A stretch of 64,000 nt of DNA from an uncultured bacterium (GCA_934636825.1 CAKUBG010000001.1:286264-350263), one strand, 5' to 3'; positions 18,710 through 28,472 are shown, counted from the first letter of the stretch. Numbers and translations: made by a program. The notes: generated by a model not told the origin, from the sequence alone.

Positions 18710-19762
18710 CTAGAACTTCAAAGTAGCTCTCTCAGTAAGGATATCTTCCAAAACTAAAGTTACCTTACTATCGGCTAAACAGCGGCCAGAAGCATCATAT
18801 TTGGAGAAATAGATATTGCCTTCAGTTTCTTGTCCTGGAGTTAAAGTTCTGTCTAAGATTTGATCATAACGCTCAGCTTTTAACCTGTTGCCTTGTCCAT
18901 CCAGCAAATAGGCATGCCAATGGAAAGGCTCAACTTGTACGTTAGCTTTACCTGTATTTTTCATTTTGATATGAAAAACCAAAAATTTGTCGGCGCCGCG
19001 CTGAGAATAAAGACCGTTGCGCATAGCAAGACGCTGCTCCATGCTAGTGCGTCCTTCTTTGAAAGCGATCATATCAGAATAAGCGTCTAAAAGATTGTCG
19101 CTCCACCAAGTGACCTCCACATCGAGGCTGCAATACTTACTCTGATTTTTCATGGTAGCGTTGTAAGCTACTTCGCCGGGAATAGTCGTAGCAGCATTTT
19201 GCCAGATAATGCCTCCGCCATGAGAAGTAGTAAAGCCGCTAAACATATTGTAAGCCATCATGGGGTTTATTGAAGTTCTTCTTTGCTTATTCATACCGCC
19301 GGAGAAGTTGGCTTTTTTAGTGGAAGAAGATAAGGTTTTCTTATAGCGACCTTCTGTACTTTCAGCAGTTTCTTCTTTGACTCGACGAGTAGTTTTGAAA
19401 CGGGGATCGAGCTGGTTCTTGGGGATATTGCTCTCTATATTTTTAGCAGTCTCTTTCTTTTCTTTGGGAGCAGCAGCAAAAGGTTTGGTAGTAATTTTAT
19501 CACCAACCGATACTCCGCTTCCGGAAACTACCCTAACCGTGGTTGTATAATTATCAACTAAAACGGCCTCTACTTCAGCTTTGGGAGAGCCATTTCTATA
19601 TATATACCAGCGAGTTCCCGGGGTGACATTGTCGGCGATACCGCGATTAACGGTAATTTCACCGCTTTGAGCCACATTGACAACCATGCCCTCTAAGTCG
19701 GCAAGCACAGGGAGGGCCAAGGCAAAAAATAACAAAATTATAAAACCTGTGAAGCGGTTCAT
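18710..19762 (-). CDS. Exported protein of unknown function
   Basis: A 350-residue protein with a clear signal peptide (residues 1-22, cleavage after PVLA). The mature part starts with a small beta-rich, SH3-like segment (about 24-82: VNVAQSGEITVNRGIADNVTPGTRWYIYRNG...VGDKITT), then a charged, Ser/Thr-rich linker, then a C-terminal beta-sandwich-like domain (about 215-350). That domain resembles protein-interaction Ig-like folds, but I do not recognise the family. The chosen ATG (MNRFTGF) has AGGGAG 8 bases upstream. It is a single-gene transcript. Periplasmic or surface location is inferred from the signal peptide. Confidence 0.7.
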   Translation of the reverse strand: MNRFTGFIILLFFALALPVLADLEGMVVNVAQSGEITVNRGIADNVTPGTRWYIYRNGSPKAEVEAVLVDNYTTTVRVVSGSGVSVGDKITTKPFAAAPKEKKETAKNIESNIPKNQLDPRFKTTRRVKEETAESTEGRYKKTLSSSTKKANFSGGMNKQRRTSINPMMAYNMFSGFTTSHGGGIIWQNAATTIPGEVAYNATMKNQSKYCSLDVEVTWWSDNLLDAYSDMIAFKEGRTSMEQRLAMRNGLYSQRGADKFLVFHIKMKNTGKANVQVEPFHWHAYLLDGQGNRLKAERYDQILDRTLTPGQETEGNIYFSKYDASGRCLADSKVTLVLEDILTERATLKF

Positions 19763-20087
19763 AAATTTTTCTCCCTTGCAGGAACAGCAAAAGGGCAAGC
19801 CGTTCGCTCCCTGCTCAATATTAGATTGAAATGATTTCGTTGAGATACTTCAATCTTGCTAAGTTAAAGTTAGACATACTAATTGTGTTTCAAAAAATGT
19901 GGAAACAGCAAAAAAGCACCTCTTCGCGATTGTACAACAAGAAAAGGAATGTTTCAAACTAACGCCCAATAAGTGCACAATAACAAGCAGTGAAATAGTG
20001 CGCGGTCACACCGAGTCTAAGCTGCGAACGGAGTCTTTTTTAATAACAATGAGTAATCAAGAATCAATAGGAGAAGTGACAAATATT

Positions 20088-20660
20088 ATGTCTGATCCCA
20101 AAACGGTTGGACTAAGCAACACGGCAACTCCGATAGCCAGAGTGCGCAAGAGCAGCCGCCACCTTCAGGACAGCAAAGCAGATGCTAAATTGGTTATGGT
20201 CGTTTTAGCTTGTCTGTTCGTTGCTTTTATGGTTTTCGTTCGCTATTCCATCGTTTCACGCGCCGGCGCGGTGGGCAACGAGGCCAATCAATCTTCAGAC
20301 GGTCTTTACTACACCATGAAAATATCTGACCGTGAAAAAGATGGCATATATTTGACTATGTCCATTACCAACACTACCGGCTTACCCAAAACATTGGATT
20401 TTTCCAAAGATTCTAAAGTAGACTTTGTAGTACAACAGCAAGTAAACGTATTTTTTGATAAAGTACCTATTGAAATTTGGCGTTATTCCAAGGCCAATAA
20501 AAATTTCAGTAATCAAAAGGTATTGACTATTCTGCCCAATGAGGAGCGCGTCTTCTCTGTAAAGTGGGATCAAACCGACAATAGCGGCGAAAAAGTAAAT
20601 GGAGGTCGCTATATAGTAACCGGTGAGATCGTTACCGGCGAAAAGAATTCCGAAGTCTAA
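20088..20660 (+). CDS. Membrane-anchored BsuPI-domain protein
   Basis: One N-terminal membrane helix (KLVMVVLACLFVAFMVFVRYSIV) anchors an extracytoplasmic domain. That domain matches the intracellular proteinase inhibitor BsuPI fold: GIYLTMSITNTTGLPKTLDFSKDSKVDFVV, then EIWRYS, then LPNEERVFSVKWDQTDNSGEKVNGGRYIVTGEI. Such domains occur in many envelope proteins and need not inhibit proteases. The start is uncertain: this ATG has AGGAG 14 bases upstream, and another ATG lies 39 bases earlier. The 325 bases between this gene and the divergent one at 19762 contain no feature I recognise. Confidence 0.72.
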   Translation: MSDPKTVGLSNTATPIARVRKSSRHLQDSKADAKLVMVVLACLFVAFMVFVRYSIVSRAGAVGNEANQSSDGLYYTMKISDREKDGIYLTMSITNTTGLPKTLDFSKDSKVDFVVQQQVNVFFDKVPIEIWRYSKANKNFSNQKVLTILPNEERVFSVKWDQTDNSGEKVNGGRYIVTGEIVTGEKNSEV

Positions 20661-20694
20661 AAGCACAAATTATCGGAGCTATAGCGATTATATT

Positions 20695-20733
20695 AAGCGC
20701 TTGAAATTCTTGCGATTTCGAGCGCTTTTTTAT
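20695..20733 (+). terminator. Rho-independent terminator
   Basis: Stem AAGCGCTTGAAAT with ATTTCGAGCGCTT, then TTTTTATTT. It closes the BsuPI gene ahead of the RNase P RNA. Confidence 0.85.
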
Positions 20734-20853
20734 TTAGCGAAAAGGTATGTTTAGGACAAATAAGCAAAGAGCTCAACCTAGGTTATATGCTGCTCGCGGC
20801 AGGAAGTAAAACAAAAAGAAGGAACTCAGGCGCAGAGTTTGTAGAATTGGAGT

Positions 20854-21236
20854 TTGACGTGAGACGGGCAGCTGCGGGAGTTTTTATAGAGCTCCTGAGG
20901 AAAGTCCGGGCTCCCTAGGGCAGGGTGCTGGATAACGTCCAGTAGGGGCAACCTTCAGGAAAGTGCCACAGAAATGTTAGACCGCCTGACTTTCGGTAGA
21001 AAATTCAGGTAAGGGTGCAACGGCGGGGTAAGAGCCCACCGGCAGTGCGGAGACGTGCTGGCCAGGTAAACCCCACTTGGAGCAAGATCAGCAGAAGGAG
21101 CGTCTTAAGCGCCCGGCGGCCCGTCGGATCCCTTCTCAAAAGATCGCTAGAGGAACATGGCAACATGTTTCACAGATAAATGGCTGCCATTTGCTTTATG
21201 AGCAAATACAGAACCCGGCTTATAGTCTCACGTCCT
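20854..21236 (+). ncRNA. rnpB: RNase P RNA, bacterial type A-like
   Basis: Catalytic RNA that trims tRNA 5' ends together with RnpA, which is also encoded in this window. The conserved core is plain: GAGGAAAGTCCGGGC near the start (P4 strand), GGTAAGGGTGCAACGG, GTAAACCCCAC, and ACAGAACCCGGCTTA near the 3' end. GACGTGAGAC at the 5' end pairs with GTCTCACGTC at the 3' end as helix P1, which sets the ends to within a few bases. About 380 nucleotides is typical for type A. Confidence 0.93.
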
Positions 21237-21364
21237 TCTCCTTCATAATTCTAACCTAACGTATATACATAGCGCTGCGCCATTGAAGCGGTAAACTCTG
21301 GTCAGGCGGGTTTTTCTTCTGTGCTGATGGTCGCAGACCTCAAATTAAGGAGACAACTCTAATA

Positions 21365-22912
21365 ATGCGAGTAACGGAAAAATTACTTTTAGGTATCGCC
21401 TGTTCGGCGCTGTGCTTAACCATGGCCGGCTGTTCTGATGACGACAACTGGTCCCCCACCGATAATTTAACAAAAAGATATGAGTTGGGCACAGTCACAG
21501 CCTCTGATAGTGCTACTTTGCTTGTCAGCAATGGCCAAAGTGAAAAAGGGTTTACCGACGATATTTATATCACTAGTTCTGCTCGTCCGGGCACAGCTTC
21601 TTCCACCGAAGCCAAGCTTGAAGCCGAAGAAGGTGCCGATCCTCACGGTTTAACCCATAAGCTCATTAAAGAAGCCAACGAGCTTTTAAAAGCTAAGGCT
21701 ACCGAAGTCAAAGTCTTGGGAAAAGAGTCTTTCACTCCCAATACCATCTATACCAATACTGCCAAAGATGAAGATGTCGAAATCAACGCCGATTTCAATT
21801 TCAGCGGCACCACTACAAAAGCTACCTTCCGTAAGATACTTGCTAACGACGAGACAAAATCCGTTTTAGTTTTCGCCGAAGTCGATCCGGAAACCGACGA
21901 AGCTTGCATTGACGAAGACAAAGCTTTAGCTATAGACAAGATTTTTGGCGAAGCTAACAGCTACGATGACGAAGGCAAAGCTATTGGCGAACGCGTTCGC
22001 AGCGTCTTTGGACAAGAATGGCGCAAAGACGGCGGTCGCGATGGCGAAGAAAAAGTCATCATTATGATGTGCAGCAGCATGAAAAAAAATCTTTACGGTT
22101 ACTTTGATCCTAAAGATGCTTTTTCCAAAAAGGACTCTCAGTACAGCAATGAGGGTGAGATCCTTTATCTGAACAACAATTGCACCGACGCCGACTTGTA
22201 TTCCACTATTGCTCACGAGTTCCAGCATATGTGCGACTTCAACCAGAAAGTATGCTTGGACGGCGAGTTCTCTGGCGAATACGAAGATACGACTATCAAC
22301 GAAGGTAAGTCTACTTTAGCGGAAGATTTCTGCGGTTTCAGAATGAGAACTGAAGACGAAGAGACTGAAGCTCCCAGCAACTCTTATCTTTTCAACACAA
22401 CCAGCGCTTATCTCGCCAATCCTGGTAAAGTATCTTTGTTGTCTTTCAATAACGCTTTAGGAGAGTATGGTCAAGCCTATCTCTTAATGAGATATATCAC
22501 CGATCGCTATGGCAATGATACCATTAAAGAGATTGCCACTTCTCCTAATGTCAGCTTTGACAATATTGAAGACGTAACCGGCACAACTTTCAGTCAGCTT
22601 TATTACGACTTCGGTATGACCAATATGCTGAGCAACAGAGACAACACCTCTGCTATTTACAACTACAAGAGCATTGATTTAACTAAAAACTACTTGCACG
22701 ATACTGATGAAGCCAGTCCTTTGGGCAGAGCTGTTCCCACTGTAATCACTTCTAAGAGTAATCAGTACAAGATCAAATCTATGTCCAACAACTACTACAG
22801 TATCAACTACTCTGCTCCTGAAGATGACGTCATTGTAGGTTTGGTAACTCCCACTACCAGCAAGTACAGCTTGTCCTTCTTCAGAAACGGTTTACTTACA
22901 AAGATCTTTTAA
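21365..22912 (+). CDS. Lipoprotein metallopeptidase-like (M30/hyicolysin type)
   Basis: The signal peptide ends in a lipobox (LCLTMAGC), so the 515-residue protein is probably lipid-anchored. The centre carries a zinc-protease motif, STIAHEFQHMCDF (HEFQH, about residue 285), with a downstream NEGKSTLAEDF that could give the third ligand. This pattern matches peptidase family M30. Also visible is an acidic propeptide-like stretch before residue 200. Substrate unknown. The ATG has AAGGAG about 13 bases upstream. It stands alone between the RNase P RNA and its own terminator. Confidence 0.72.
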   Translation: MRVTEKLLLGIACSALCLTMAGCSDDDNWSPTDNLTKRYELGTVTASDSATLLVSNGQSEKGFTDDIYITSSARPGTASSTEAKLEAEEGADPHGLTHKLIKEANELLKAKATEVKVLGKESFTPNTIYTNTAKDEDVEINADFNFSGTTTKATFRKILANDETKSVLVFAEVDPETDEACIDEDKALAIDKIFGEANSYDDEGKAIGERVRSVFGQEWRKDGGRDGEEKVIIMMCSSMKKNLYGYFDPKDAFSKKDSQYSNEGEILYLNNNCTDADLYSTIAHEFQHMCDFNQKVCLDGEFSGEYEDTTINEGKSTLAEDFCGFRMRTEDEETEAPSNSYLFNTTSAYLANPGKVSLLSFNNALGEYGQAYLLMRYITDRYGNDTIKEIATSPNVSFDNIEDVTGTTFSQLYYDFGMTNMLSNRDNTSAIYNYKSIDLTKNYLHDTDEASPLGRAVPTVITSKSNQYKIKSMSNNYYSINYSAPEDDVIVGLVTPTTSKYSLSFFRNGLLTKIF

Positions 22913-22935
22913 GCAGATTCTGACTGACATATAAA

Positions 22936-22977
22936 AAGAAGCTCGCTTCCTGATCATGGGGGCGAGCTTCTTTATTT
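22936..22977 (+). terminator. Rho-independent terminator after the metallopeptidase gene
   Basis: AAGAAGCTCGC pairs with GCGAGCTTCTT, followed by TATTTATTTT. Confidence 0.85.
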
Positions 22978-22984
22978 ATTTTAC

Positions 22985-23070
22985 GTTGTCAACTAGCGTC
23001 AGACAATCAGTCCATGTCCGACACAATGTCAGTAAAAATGTCTGACTTGTCTTACTGACATAATGTCACA
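22985..23070. repeat. TGTCAG-motif cluster, 23 kb
   Basis: In 86 bases between two convergent genes I read CGTCAGACA, TGTCCGACA, AATGTCAGTAA, ATGTCTGAC, TTACTGACATAATGTCA: at least five copies or near copies of TGTCAG/CTGACA. The same motif recurs inside the neighbouring membrane-protein gene (near 23170-23260) and in much larger patches further on. Confidence 0.7.
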
Positions 23071-23077
23071 AAAAGAA

Positions 23078-24250
23078 CTAAACTTGCGGAGCTGCGGGTA
23101 AATCAGTTGCAACCTGACCTGAAGTCAGAAAATACTGTATATCCGCAGCTAAATAATCGGCTATATCAGGACCGCTGACTCTCATAGAGACAACTAAATT
23201 GTCACTAGCAAAGACAACACAATCTTGACTGTCAGTCTTACGTGTCAGTATTTCTTCCAAATTGTCCAAAATAAAGCTTCTGGTGTAATAAGCCAGTCCC
23301 CAAAGTTCTTTGTGAATATTAATTCTTTGCTCGCTAATTTCTATAACGCTCTTGTAGCCAAATTCGACAATACAAAGCACAATTATTAGAACGGCTGCCC
23401 CAATAAAGAATGACCAATCACCAGTCGTCATAGATTCACTAAAAAACGAAACGTAATGGTTTTTGATTTTCCAAAAAGGAGTGATTCCCACAGCAATTAC
23501 AATAAAAATCAGCCAAATAAGTTCTGTAGGAATACCCGAAGCCATAAGTCCCCAGCTATAGCGCCTTCCCAAGCCAAAATTAACATCTTCAACTTTTATG
23601 GGGCAGCCTTCAGGGCGTCTAGGATGAGGAGAAGCTAAAATAGGATATTTTTTCACACGCAAGCAGTAAGGCAAGTCGACATCAGTATAAGGTATGGTAA
23701 CTGAACGAACTGCGTCAAACACTACCAATAAATCGCAGCGCATTGATTTTGCCAAAAATTCAGCTAAGGCTTTACTCTCTTGCAAGCGTCCCACTCTAAG
23801 ATCGAGCAAAAATTGGCAACGCCCGTCCATGAGAGTTATTTCCCAACTATCCAGAGCTATTTTTCCATTATTTACCTCAGAAACACTAAGTCTTATTTTC
23901 GGAGCTTCTCCGTAGGTGTAAGTTATTTCTTGAGCTAACAAACCATCCTTAATAGAAATGCTGCCTCCCTTGCCATTATTAAAAACTTTAACTTGCTTGT
24001 GAGAAAAGAAAATGGCAAAAATACCGACAGCAACTATAAGTAAAGAAAAAATCAAACCCGGAAATAAATTAGGCTTACCTATTCGCAACACCAGAGCGCT
24101 GAACATATAATAAAGCGGAACGCCGCCTATTAAGCCGGTAAAAATCAAAAAGGCTCCAATATTATAGCCGGAAGTACTGTTTATAATAAAAACATCGGCT
24201 TGTGAGTCGACAGTCTTCGCTATAGTTCTATAAGTTTTTCTCTCTGACAC
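23078..24250 (-). CDS. Membrane protein of unknown function
   Basis: A 390-residue protein with two pairs of membrane helices: about 30-52 and 63-84, then 233-252 and 276-298. Between and after the pairs are hydrophilic domains (about 90-225 and 305-390) with alternating beta-type sequence. No family is recognised. The 3' part of the gene contains several TGTCAG motifs, unlike most genes in the window. It stands alone. Confidence 0.6.
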   Translation of the reverse strand: MSERKTYRTIAKTVDSQADVFIINSTSGYNIGAFLIFTGLIGGVPLYYMFSALVLRIGKPNLFPGLIFSLLIVAVGIFAIFFSHKQVKVFNNGKGGSISIKDGLLAQEITYTYGEAPKIRLSVSEVNNGKIALDSWEITLMDGRCQFLLDLRVGRLQESKALAEFLAKSMRCDLLVVFDAVRSVTIPYTDVDLPYCLRVKKYPILASPHPRRPEGCPIKVEDVNFGLGRRYSWGLMASGIPTELIWLIFIVIAVGITPFWKIKNHYVSFFSESMTTGDWSFFIGAAVLIIVLCIVEFGYKSVIEISEQRINIHKELWGLAYYTRSFILDNLEEILTRKTDSQDCVVFASDNLVVSMRVSGPDIADYLAADIQYFLTSGQVATDLPAAPQV

Positions 24251-24466
24251 AACGCTGCTCCTAACTGCAGAAACGTCTAAGCGGTGAAAAAATCATGTGT
24301 TCTTTGGCAGAACTCCAAAAGTTAAGGAACTATTAAATTAAAACCTTCTCAATTTTTTAAAAGATACAACATTGCTTCAGCTGCAACAACCACTTGGCGC
24401 TGCCGCTTGCTTCAGTCCTAATAAAGGCAGGACAGAATTTACACTTAGCAGAAAAGGAGGGCCATT

Positions 24467-25501
24467 ATGGCGTTATCTATTGGCATTACCGGTCTGTCTC
24501 AATCCGGTAAATCAACTTTATTCAAATCACTCACTTGTCTATCCGAGTCCGACGTTTCGGGACGTAAGCAACCTTTAGCCAGGGCAGCTGTACCAGACGA
24601 AAGGTTGCAGAGGCTGTCTGACATTTTCAAGCCGAAGAAAACTACTCCGGCTACAGTAGACTTTTTGGATATGCCCGGCGGCGGAAGTTCCGGATTAGGT
24701 TCCCAGGCAGTAGCGGAAATTCGTACCTCCACCTTGTTACTGGAAGTAGTGCGGTGCTTCAACCATCCTTATTTGGAAGGCGTAGATCCTTTGGCAGATG
24801 TCGACTCTTTCGAGACAGAACTTCTCTTAGCCGACCTTAAAGTAGTTGAAGGCAAACTGGAGCGAGCCAAAAAACTCGATCCCAAAGAGCGTGCCTTGTT
24901 GGAATCTTTGGCTAAACCCTTAAACGACGGTGATATTTCTGCTGTGCCTCAGTTTGACGAAGAAGAGAAAAAGATTCTCTCCGGCTTAGGTTTACTTTGC
25001 ATCAAACCTCGTATTGTCGTTGCCAACATCTCCGAAAATGATATAGAAGACGGCGGCCCCCACTATAAAGCCCTTAAAGAGCTTTGCGATAAACAAGGAA
25101 CCCCTTGTTTAGCCATATGCGCCGAGATCGAAGCTCAACTGGCCGATCTTTCTGCAGATGAGCGCGTTGAGTTTATGGCCGATTTGGGCATAAACGAAAG
25201 TGGCTTGGACAGATTGATAAGTATTTGCTACAAGAAACTCGGTTTACAAACTTTCTTTACTGCTGGCGAAGACGAATGTCGTGCCTGGACTACTAAAGTA
25301 GGTGCCAAAGCTCCAGAAGCAGCCGGAGAGATTCATAGCGATTTACAAAGAGGCTTTATCAGAGCCGAAGTTATCGACTATCCCACCTTTATTGAATGCG
25401 GCTCGCTTAATGTAGCCAAAGAAAAAGGCTTACTGCGAGTAGAAGGCAAAGACTACGTCGTAAAAGATGGCGATATTTTGAATATTCGTTTCAATGTTTA
25501 G
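24467..25501 (+). CDS. YchF/Obg-like ATPase, divergent
   Basis: P-loop ATPase of the YchF/OLA1 group (translation- and stress-linked). The 344 residues have the P-loop GLSQSGKSTLF (NVGKS in typical YchF), the switch region DMPGGGSSGLGSQ, and the characteristic VVRCFNHPYLEGVDPLADVDSFETELLLADL. They close with the C-terminal TGS-type domain (CRAWTTKVGAKAPEAAGEIHSDLQRGFIRAEVIDY...GLLRVEGKDYVVKDGDILNIRFNV). The altered G motifs and a shorter body suggest a divergent paralogue and not the housekeeping YchF. AAGGAGG precedes the ATG. Confidence 0.85.
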   Translation: MALSIGITGLSQSGKSTLFKSLTCLSESDVSGRKQPLARAAVPDERLQRLSDIFKPKKTTPATVDFLDMPGGGSSGLGSQAVAEIRTSTLLLEVVRCFNHPYLEGVDPLADVDSFETELLLADLKVVEGKLERAKKLDPKERALLESLAKPLNDGDISAVPQFDEEEKKILSGLGLLCIKPRIVVANISENDIEDGGPHYKALKELCDKQGTPCLAICAEIEAQLADLSADERVEFMADLGINESGLDRLISICYKKLGLQTFFTAGEDECRAWTTKVGAKAPEAAGEIHSDLQRGFIRAEVIDYPTFIECGSLNVAKEKGLLRVEGKDYVVKDGDILNIRFNV

Positions 25502-25571
25502 TTTTTGTTCCCGATAACAAGCACAACCACAACTTTTTATTGTAAGGTTTTTAAGCTTTAAGGCTACATTT

Positions 25572-25611
25572 ACGAAAAGAGCAGTCTATGCAGACTGCTC
25601 TTTTCGTATAC
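25572..25611 (+). terminator. Strong hairpin, probable terminator of the YchF-like gene
   Basis: A 16-base perfect stem ACGAAAAGAGCAGTCT/AGACTGCTCTTTTCGT with a 4-base loop. The T stretch lies inside the stem, not after it, so termination efficiency is uncertain. Confidence 0.6.
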
Positions 25612-25715
25612 CTTGAAGTGAATCCACAACCAGGCTTTTACGCCAGGAAATTTCAGCTAAATTGCTAACCTAGAACAAATTTTTGCAAAAAAATAAAACG
25701 TTAGGATCCGTTATT

Positions 25716-27863
25716 ATGAGTATGCCCTATGACATTCGTCCTGGAGAAAGGTACCCTTTAGGAGCAACCTGGACAGGCGAAGGCGTCAATTTTGCCGTTT
25801 ATTCAGAGAATGCCACTATGGTTGTTTTGTGCCTTTTCGACAAAGATGGCAACGAACTCAAACCTAATATCCATATGAACCAAGGAGAAGGTGTTTGGCA
25901 TTGTTTCTTGCCTCAAGCCAAACCTGGACTTCGCTATGGATATAGGGCTCACGGCTCTTTCGATCCTAATCACGGTTTATATTTTAATCCCGATAAACTT
26001 CTCTTAGATCCCTATGCCAAAGCTGTCAGCGGCCAACTTATCAATTGTGATGCCCTTTACGGATACGAAAAATATTCTCAAAGCAAGCAAAATTCTTTGC
26101 GTAAGACTAACTTGCTCAGCCGCGACGTACGCAATAGCGCTCCTTATATGCTCAAAGGTATAGTAGTAGATGACAAAGCCTTTGACTGGGAAGGGGATCA
26201 GCCTTTACGCAGACCTCTAAATGAAACCATCATTTATGAAGTTCATGTAAAAGGGTTCACTAAGCTTAAAACTTCACTTCCTGAAAACATACGTGGAACT
26301 TATGCCGGCTTAGCTCATCCGGAATCTATAAAATACCTTCAAGATCTGGGCATTACAGCTGTAGAACTATTACCTATCCATTTATCTGCCAGCGAAGGAC
26401 GCTTGGACGGAATGGGATTAAGTAATTATTGGGGATACAATAGCCTGGGCTTTTTCTGTCCAGATCCGCGTTACAGCTCCGATCCTGACGCCGTAACCGA
26501 ATTTAAGTCTATGGTAAAAGCTTTGCATAAAGCCGGCATTGAAGTTATCCTAGATGTGGTTTACAACCATACAGCCGAGCAAGGCAACGACGGCCCTCAG
26601 CTCTCTATGCGCGGTTTGGATAACCCTACTTATTATCGTCTGGAACCTACTTGCCAGCACAACTATTGCAATTTTAGCGGTTGCGGCAATAGTTTGGATA
26701 CTAGAAATCCCCGCACCCTTCAATTAGTGGCCGATAGTTTGCGTTATTGGGTGCAAGAAATGCACGTTGACGGTTTCCGTTTTGATTTGGCTACAACTTT
26801 AGCTCGCACAGCTTCCGGCAACAATTACCGCACCCACTCCAGTTTTCTGGGAGTCTTAGCTCAAGATCCCGTTTTAAATCGCACTAAACTTATTGCCGAA
26901 CCTTGGGATTGCGGCCCAGATGGTTATCAAGTAGGCAAATTCCCTAAAGGCTGGAGCGAATGGAACGGCGACTGGCGCGATACGGTGCGTCGTTTTTGGA
27001 AAGGAGACGGAGGTCTTTTAGGCAAAATGGCCTCCAAATTGAGCGGATCTAGCGATTTATATTGGAACAGAAGTCCTTTAGCCAGCGTAAACTTTGTAAC
27101 AGCTCATGACGGTTTTACTTTGCATGATTTAGTTACTTACCAACAAAAGCGCAATCAAGCCAACGGTGAAGGCAATCGAGACGGTACCAACGACAATTAC
27201 AACTGGAATTGCGGCTACGAGGGGCCTACTACCAATGAAGGCGTCATGAATTTGCGCTGGCGCCAAATGCGCAACTTTATTTTGACCATTTTGCTCAGCC
27301 AAGGCATCCCTATGCTCTTAGGTGGTGACGAAATTGCTCGTACCCAAAATGGAAACAATAACGCTTATTGCCAAGATAACGAAATATCCTATTACAACTG
27401 GAACATAAGTCCAAAACAACAGCAGCTTTTCAATTTTACTAAGTCTGTAATTAAATTGCGTCAAAAACATCCCTCTTTTAGACGTTCTACCTTCTTCCGC
27501 GGCCAAACTGAAAGCGGCGCCAAAGATGTGGTTTGGCTCAATTTAAACGGCAAGGAAATGCATGGCTCTGACTGGGATCAGCAAAGCTGCGGCGCTTTCG
27601 GTATGTATATCGACGGCGATTGGCTCGATGATTTGGACGAAAAATGTAATAAATTGAAAGATAGCTCTTTCTTATTACTTTTCAATAATGACATGTGTCC
27701 TCGAGAGTTTATTTTGCCTCAACCTAAACCATGGGCCCAATGGCAAGTAGTGATAAATACTTACAGTGATCCCAGTGTATACAAAGTAAATAAGTATTGT
27801 ACTTTACCTCCCCATTCAGCCGCTGTCCTTGAGGAATGCCCCAGAACAGGCAATTTAGCATAA
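25716..27863 (+). CDS. glgX: Glycogen debranching enzyme / isoamylase (GH13)
   Basis: Hydrolyses alpha-1,6 branches in glycogen. The 715 residues hold an N-terminal CBM48-type domain (PLGATWTGEGVNFAVYSENATMVVLCLF), the GH13 barrel with DVVYNHTAE, the catalytic Asp in DGFRFDLA, the catalytic Glu in LIAEPWDCG and the transition-state Asp in FVTAHDGFTLHDL, and a C-terminal beta domain. The GlgX/TreX hallmark NEGNRDGTNDNYNWNCG-like segment is present. The ATG of MSMPYDIRPG is chosen (AGGAT upstream) and not an earlier in-frame codon. No other glycogen genes are near. Confidence 0.93.
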   Translation: MSMPYDIRPGERYPLGATWTGEGVNFAVYSENATMVVLCLFDKDGNELKPNIHMNQGEGVWHCFLPQAKPGLRYGYRAHGSFDPNHGLYFNPDKLLLDPYAKAVSGQLINCDALYGYEKYSQSKQNSLRKTNLLSRDVRNSAPYMLKGIVVDDKAFDWEGDQPLRRPLNETIIYEVHVKGFTKLKTSLPENIRGTYAGLAHPESIKYLQDLGITAVELLPIHLSASEGRLDGMGLSNYWGYNSLGFFCPDPRYSSDPDAVTEFKSMVKALHKAGIEVILDVVYNHTAEQGNDGPQLSMRGLDNPTYYRLEPTCQHNYCNFSGCGNSLDTRNPRTLQLVADSLRYWVQEMHVDGFRFDLATTLARTASGNNYRTHSSFLGVLAQDPVLNRTKLIAEPWDCGPDGYQVGKFPKGWSEWNGDWRDTVRRFWKGDGGLLGKMASKLSGSSDLYWNRSPLASVNFVTAHDGFTLHDLVTYQQKRNQANGEGNRDGTNDNYNWNCGYEGPTTNEGVMNLRWRQMRNFILTILLSQGIPMLLGGDEIARTQNGNNNAYCQDNEISYYNWNISPKQQQLFNFTKSVIKLRQKHPSFRRSTFFRGQTESGAKDVVWLNLNGKEMHGSDWDQQSCGAFGMYIDGDWLDDLDEKCNKLKDSSFLLLFNNDMCPREFILPQPKPWAQWQVVINTYSDPSVYKVNKYCTLPPHSAAVLEECPRTGNLA

Positions 27864-27894
27864 AAAAAATAAGACTGATAAGTCTAAAATATCG

Positions 27895-27945
27895 GAAAAA
27901 AACGTAGTTTCAATGTCTTAAAAAGACAAAACTACGTTTTTTTTA
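27895..27945 (+). terminator. Rho-independent terminator after glgX
   Basis: AAAAAACGTAGTTT pairs with AAACTACGTTTTTT around an inner GTCTT/AAGAC stem; the T run continues to 27945. Confidence 0.85.
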
Positions 27946-28031
27946 TCGATGTGATCTCTTGCCCACAACAGGAAGGCTGCGATGTGATTATTCCTCTACC
28001 TTTAGTGCAATAAGTTAGGCAATCCAGTAGC

Positions 28032-28070
28032 AAAAATCTCCGGCAGCAATTATTGCCGGAGATTTTTCTT
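28032..28070. terminator. Second hairpin terminator downstream of glgX
   Basis: AAAAATCTCCGGCA/TGCCGGAGATTTTT, T- or A-flanked on both sides, so it could act in either direction. It lies at the border of the AT-rich parS region. Confidence 0.6.
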
Positions 28071-28424
28071 ATTTTAGCAACAAATATATATAAAAAAATG
28101 CGTAAGCTAAAAATAAACAGAGCACTTGCTAAAGCACAATAATCCGACTCTATCCCCTACCCCAACATATTTGGATTATAAGTTCAAAATTTTTGCCATA
28201 ATGTTAGACTACCTATATATAAAAAATTTAGATAAACATAACAACTAGTAGTGAATAACTCACAGACAGACTTTATAACCACCAGCTAAATATTAAACCA
28301 GCAAGCCTTCGGTATGTCATAAATGTGGATATATAGCAGCCACATAAAATAAAGAAAATACTATATATTGTATATATATAAACAATAAAACTAATTAAAG
28401 TTAACTAATTAAATTTAGTTCAAT

Positions 28425-28440
28425 TGTTTCACGTGAAACA
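28425..28440. promoter_or_regulatory. parS: parS centromere site 1
   Basis: Perfect 16-base palindrome TGTTTCACGTGAAACA, the canonical bacterial parS bound by ParB (encoded here about 2.6 kb away). It lies in 780 AT-rich bases with no gene between glgX and the DUF362 gene; apart from the terminators and the parS pair I see nothing else in that gap. Confidence 0.97.
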
Positions 28441-28456
28441 TACCCCATATATTTTA

Positions 28457-28472
28457 TGTTTCACGTGAAACA
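28457..28472. promoter_or_regulatory. parS: parS centromere site 2
   Basis: Second perfect copy of the same palindrome, 32 bases centre to centre from the first (about three helical turns), so both face the same side of the DNA. The 16 bases between are AT-rich. Confidence 0.97.
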
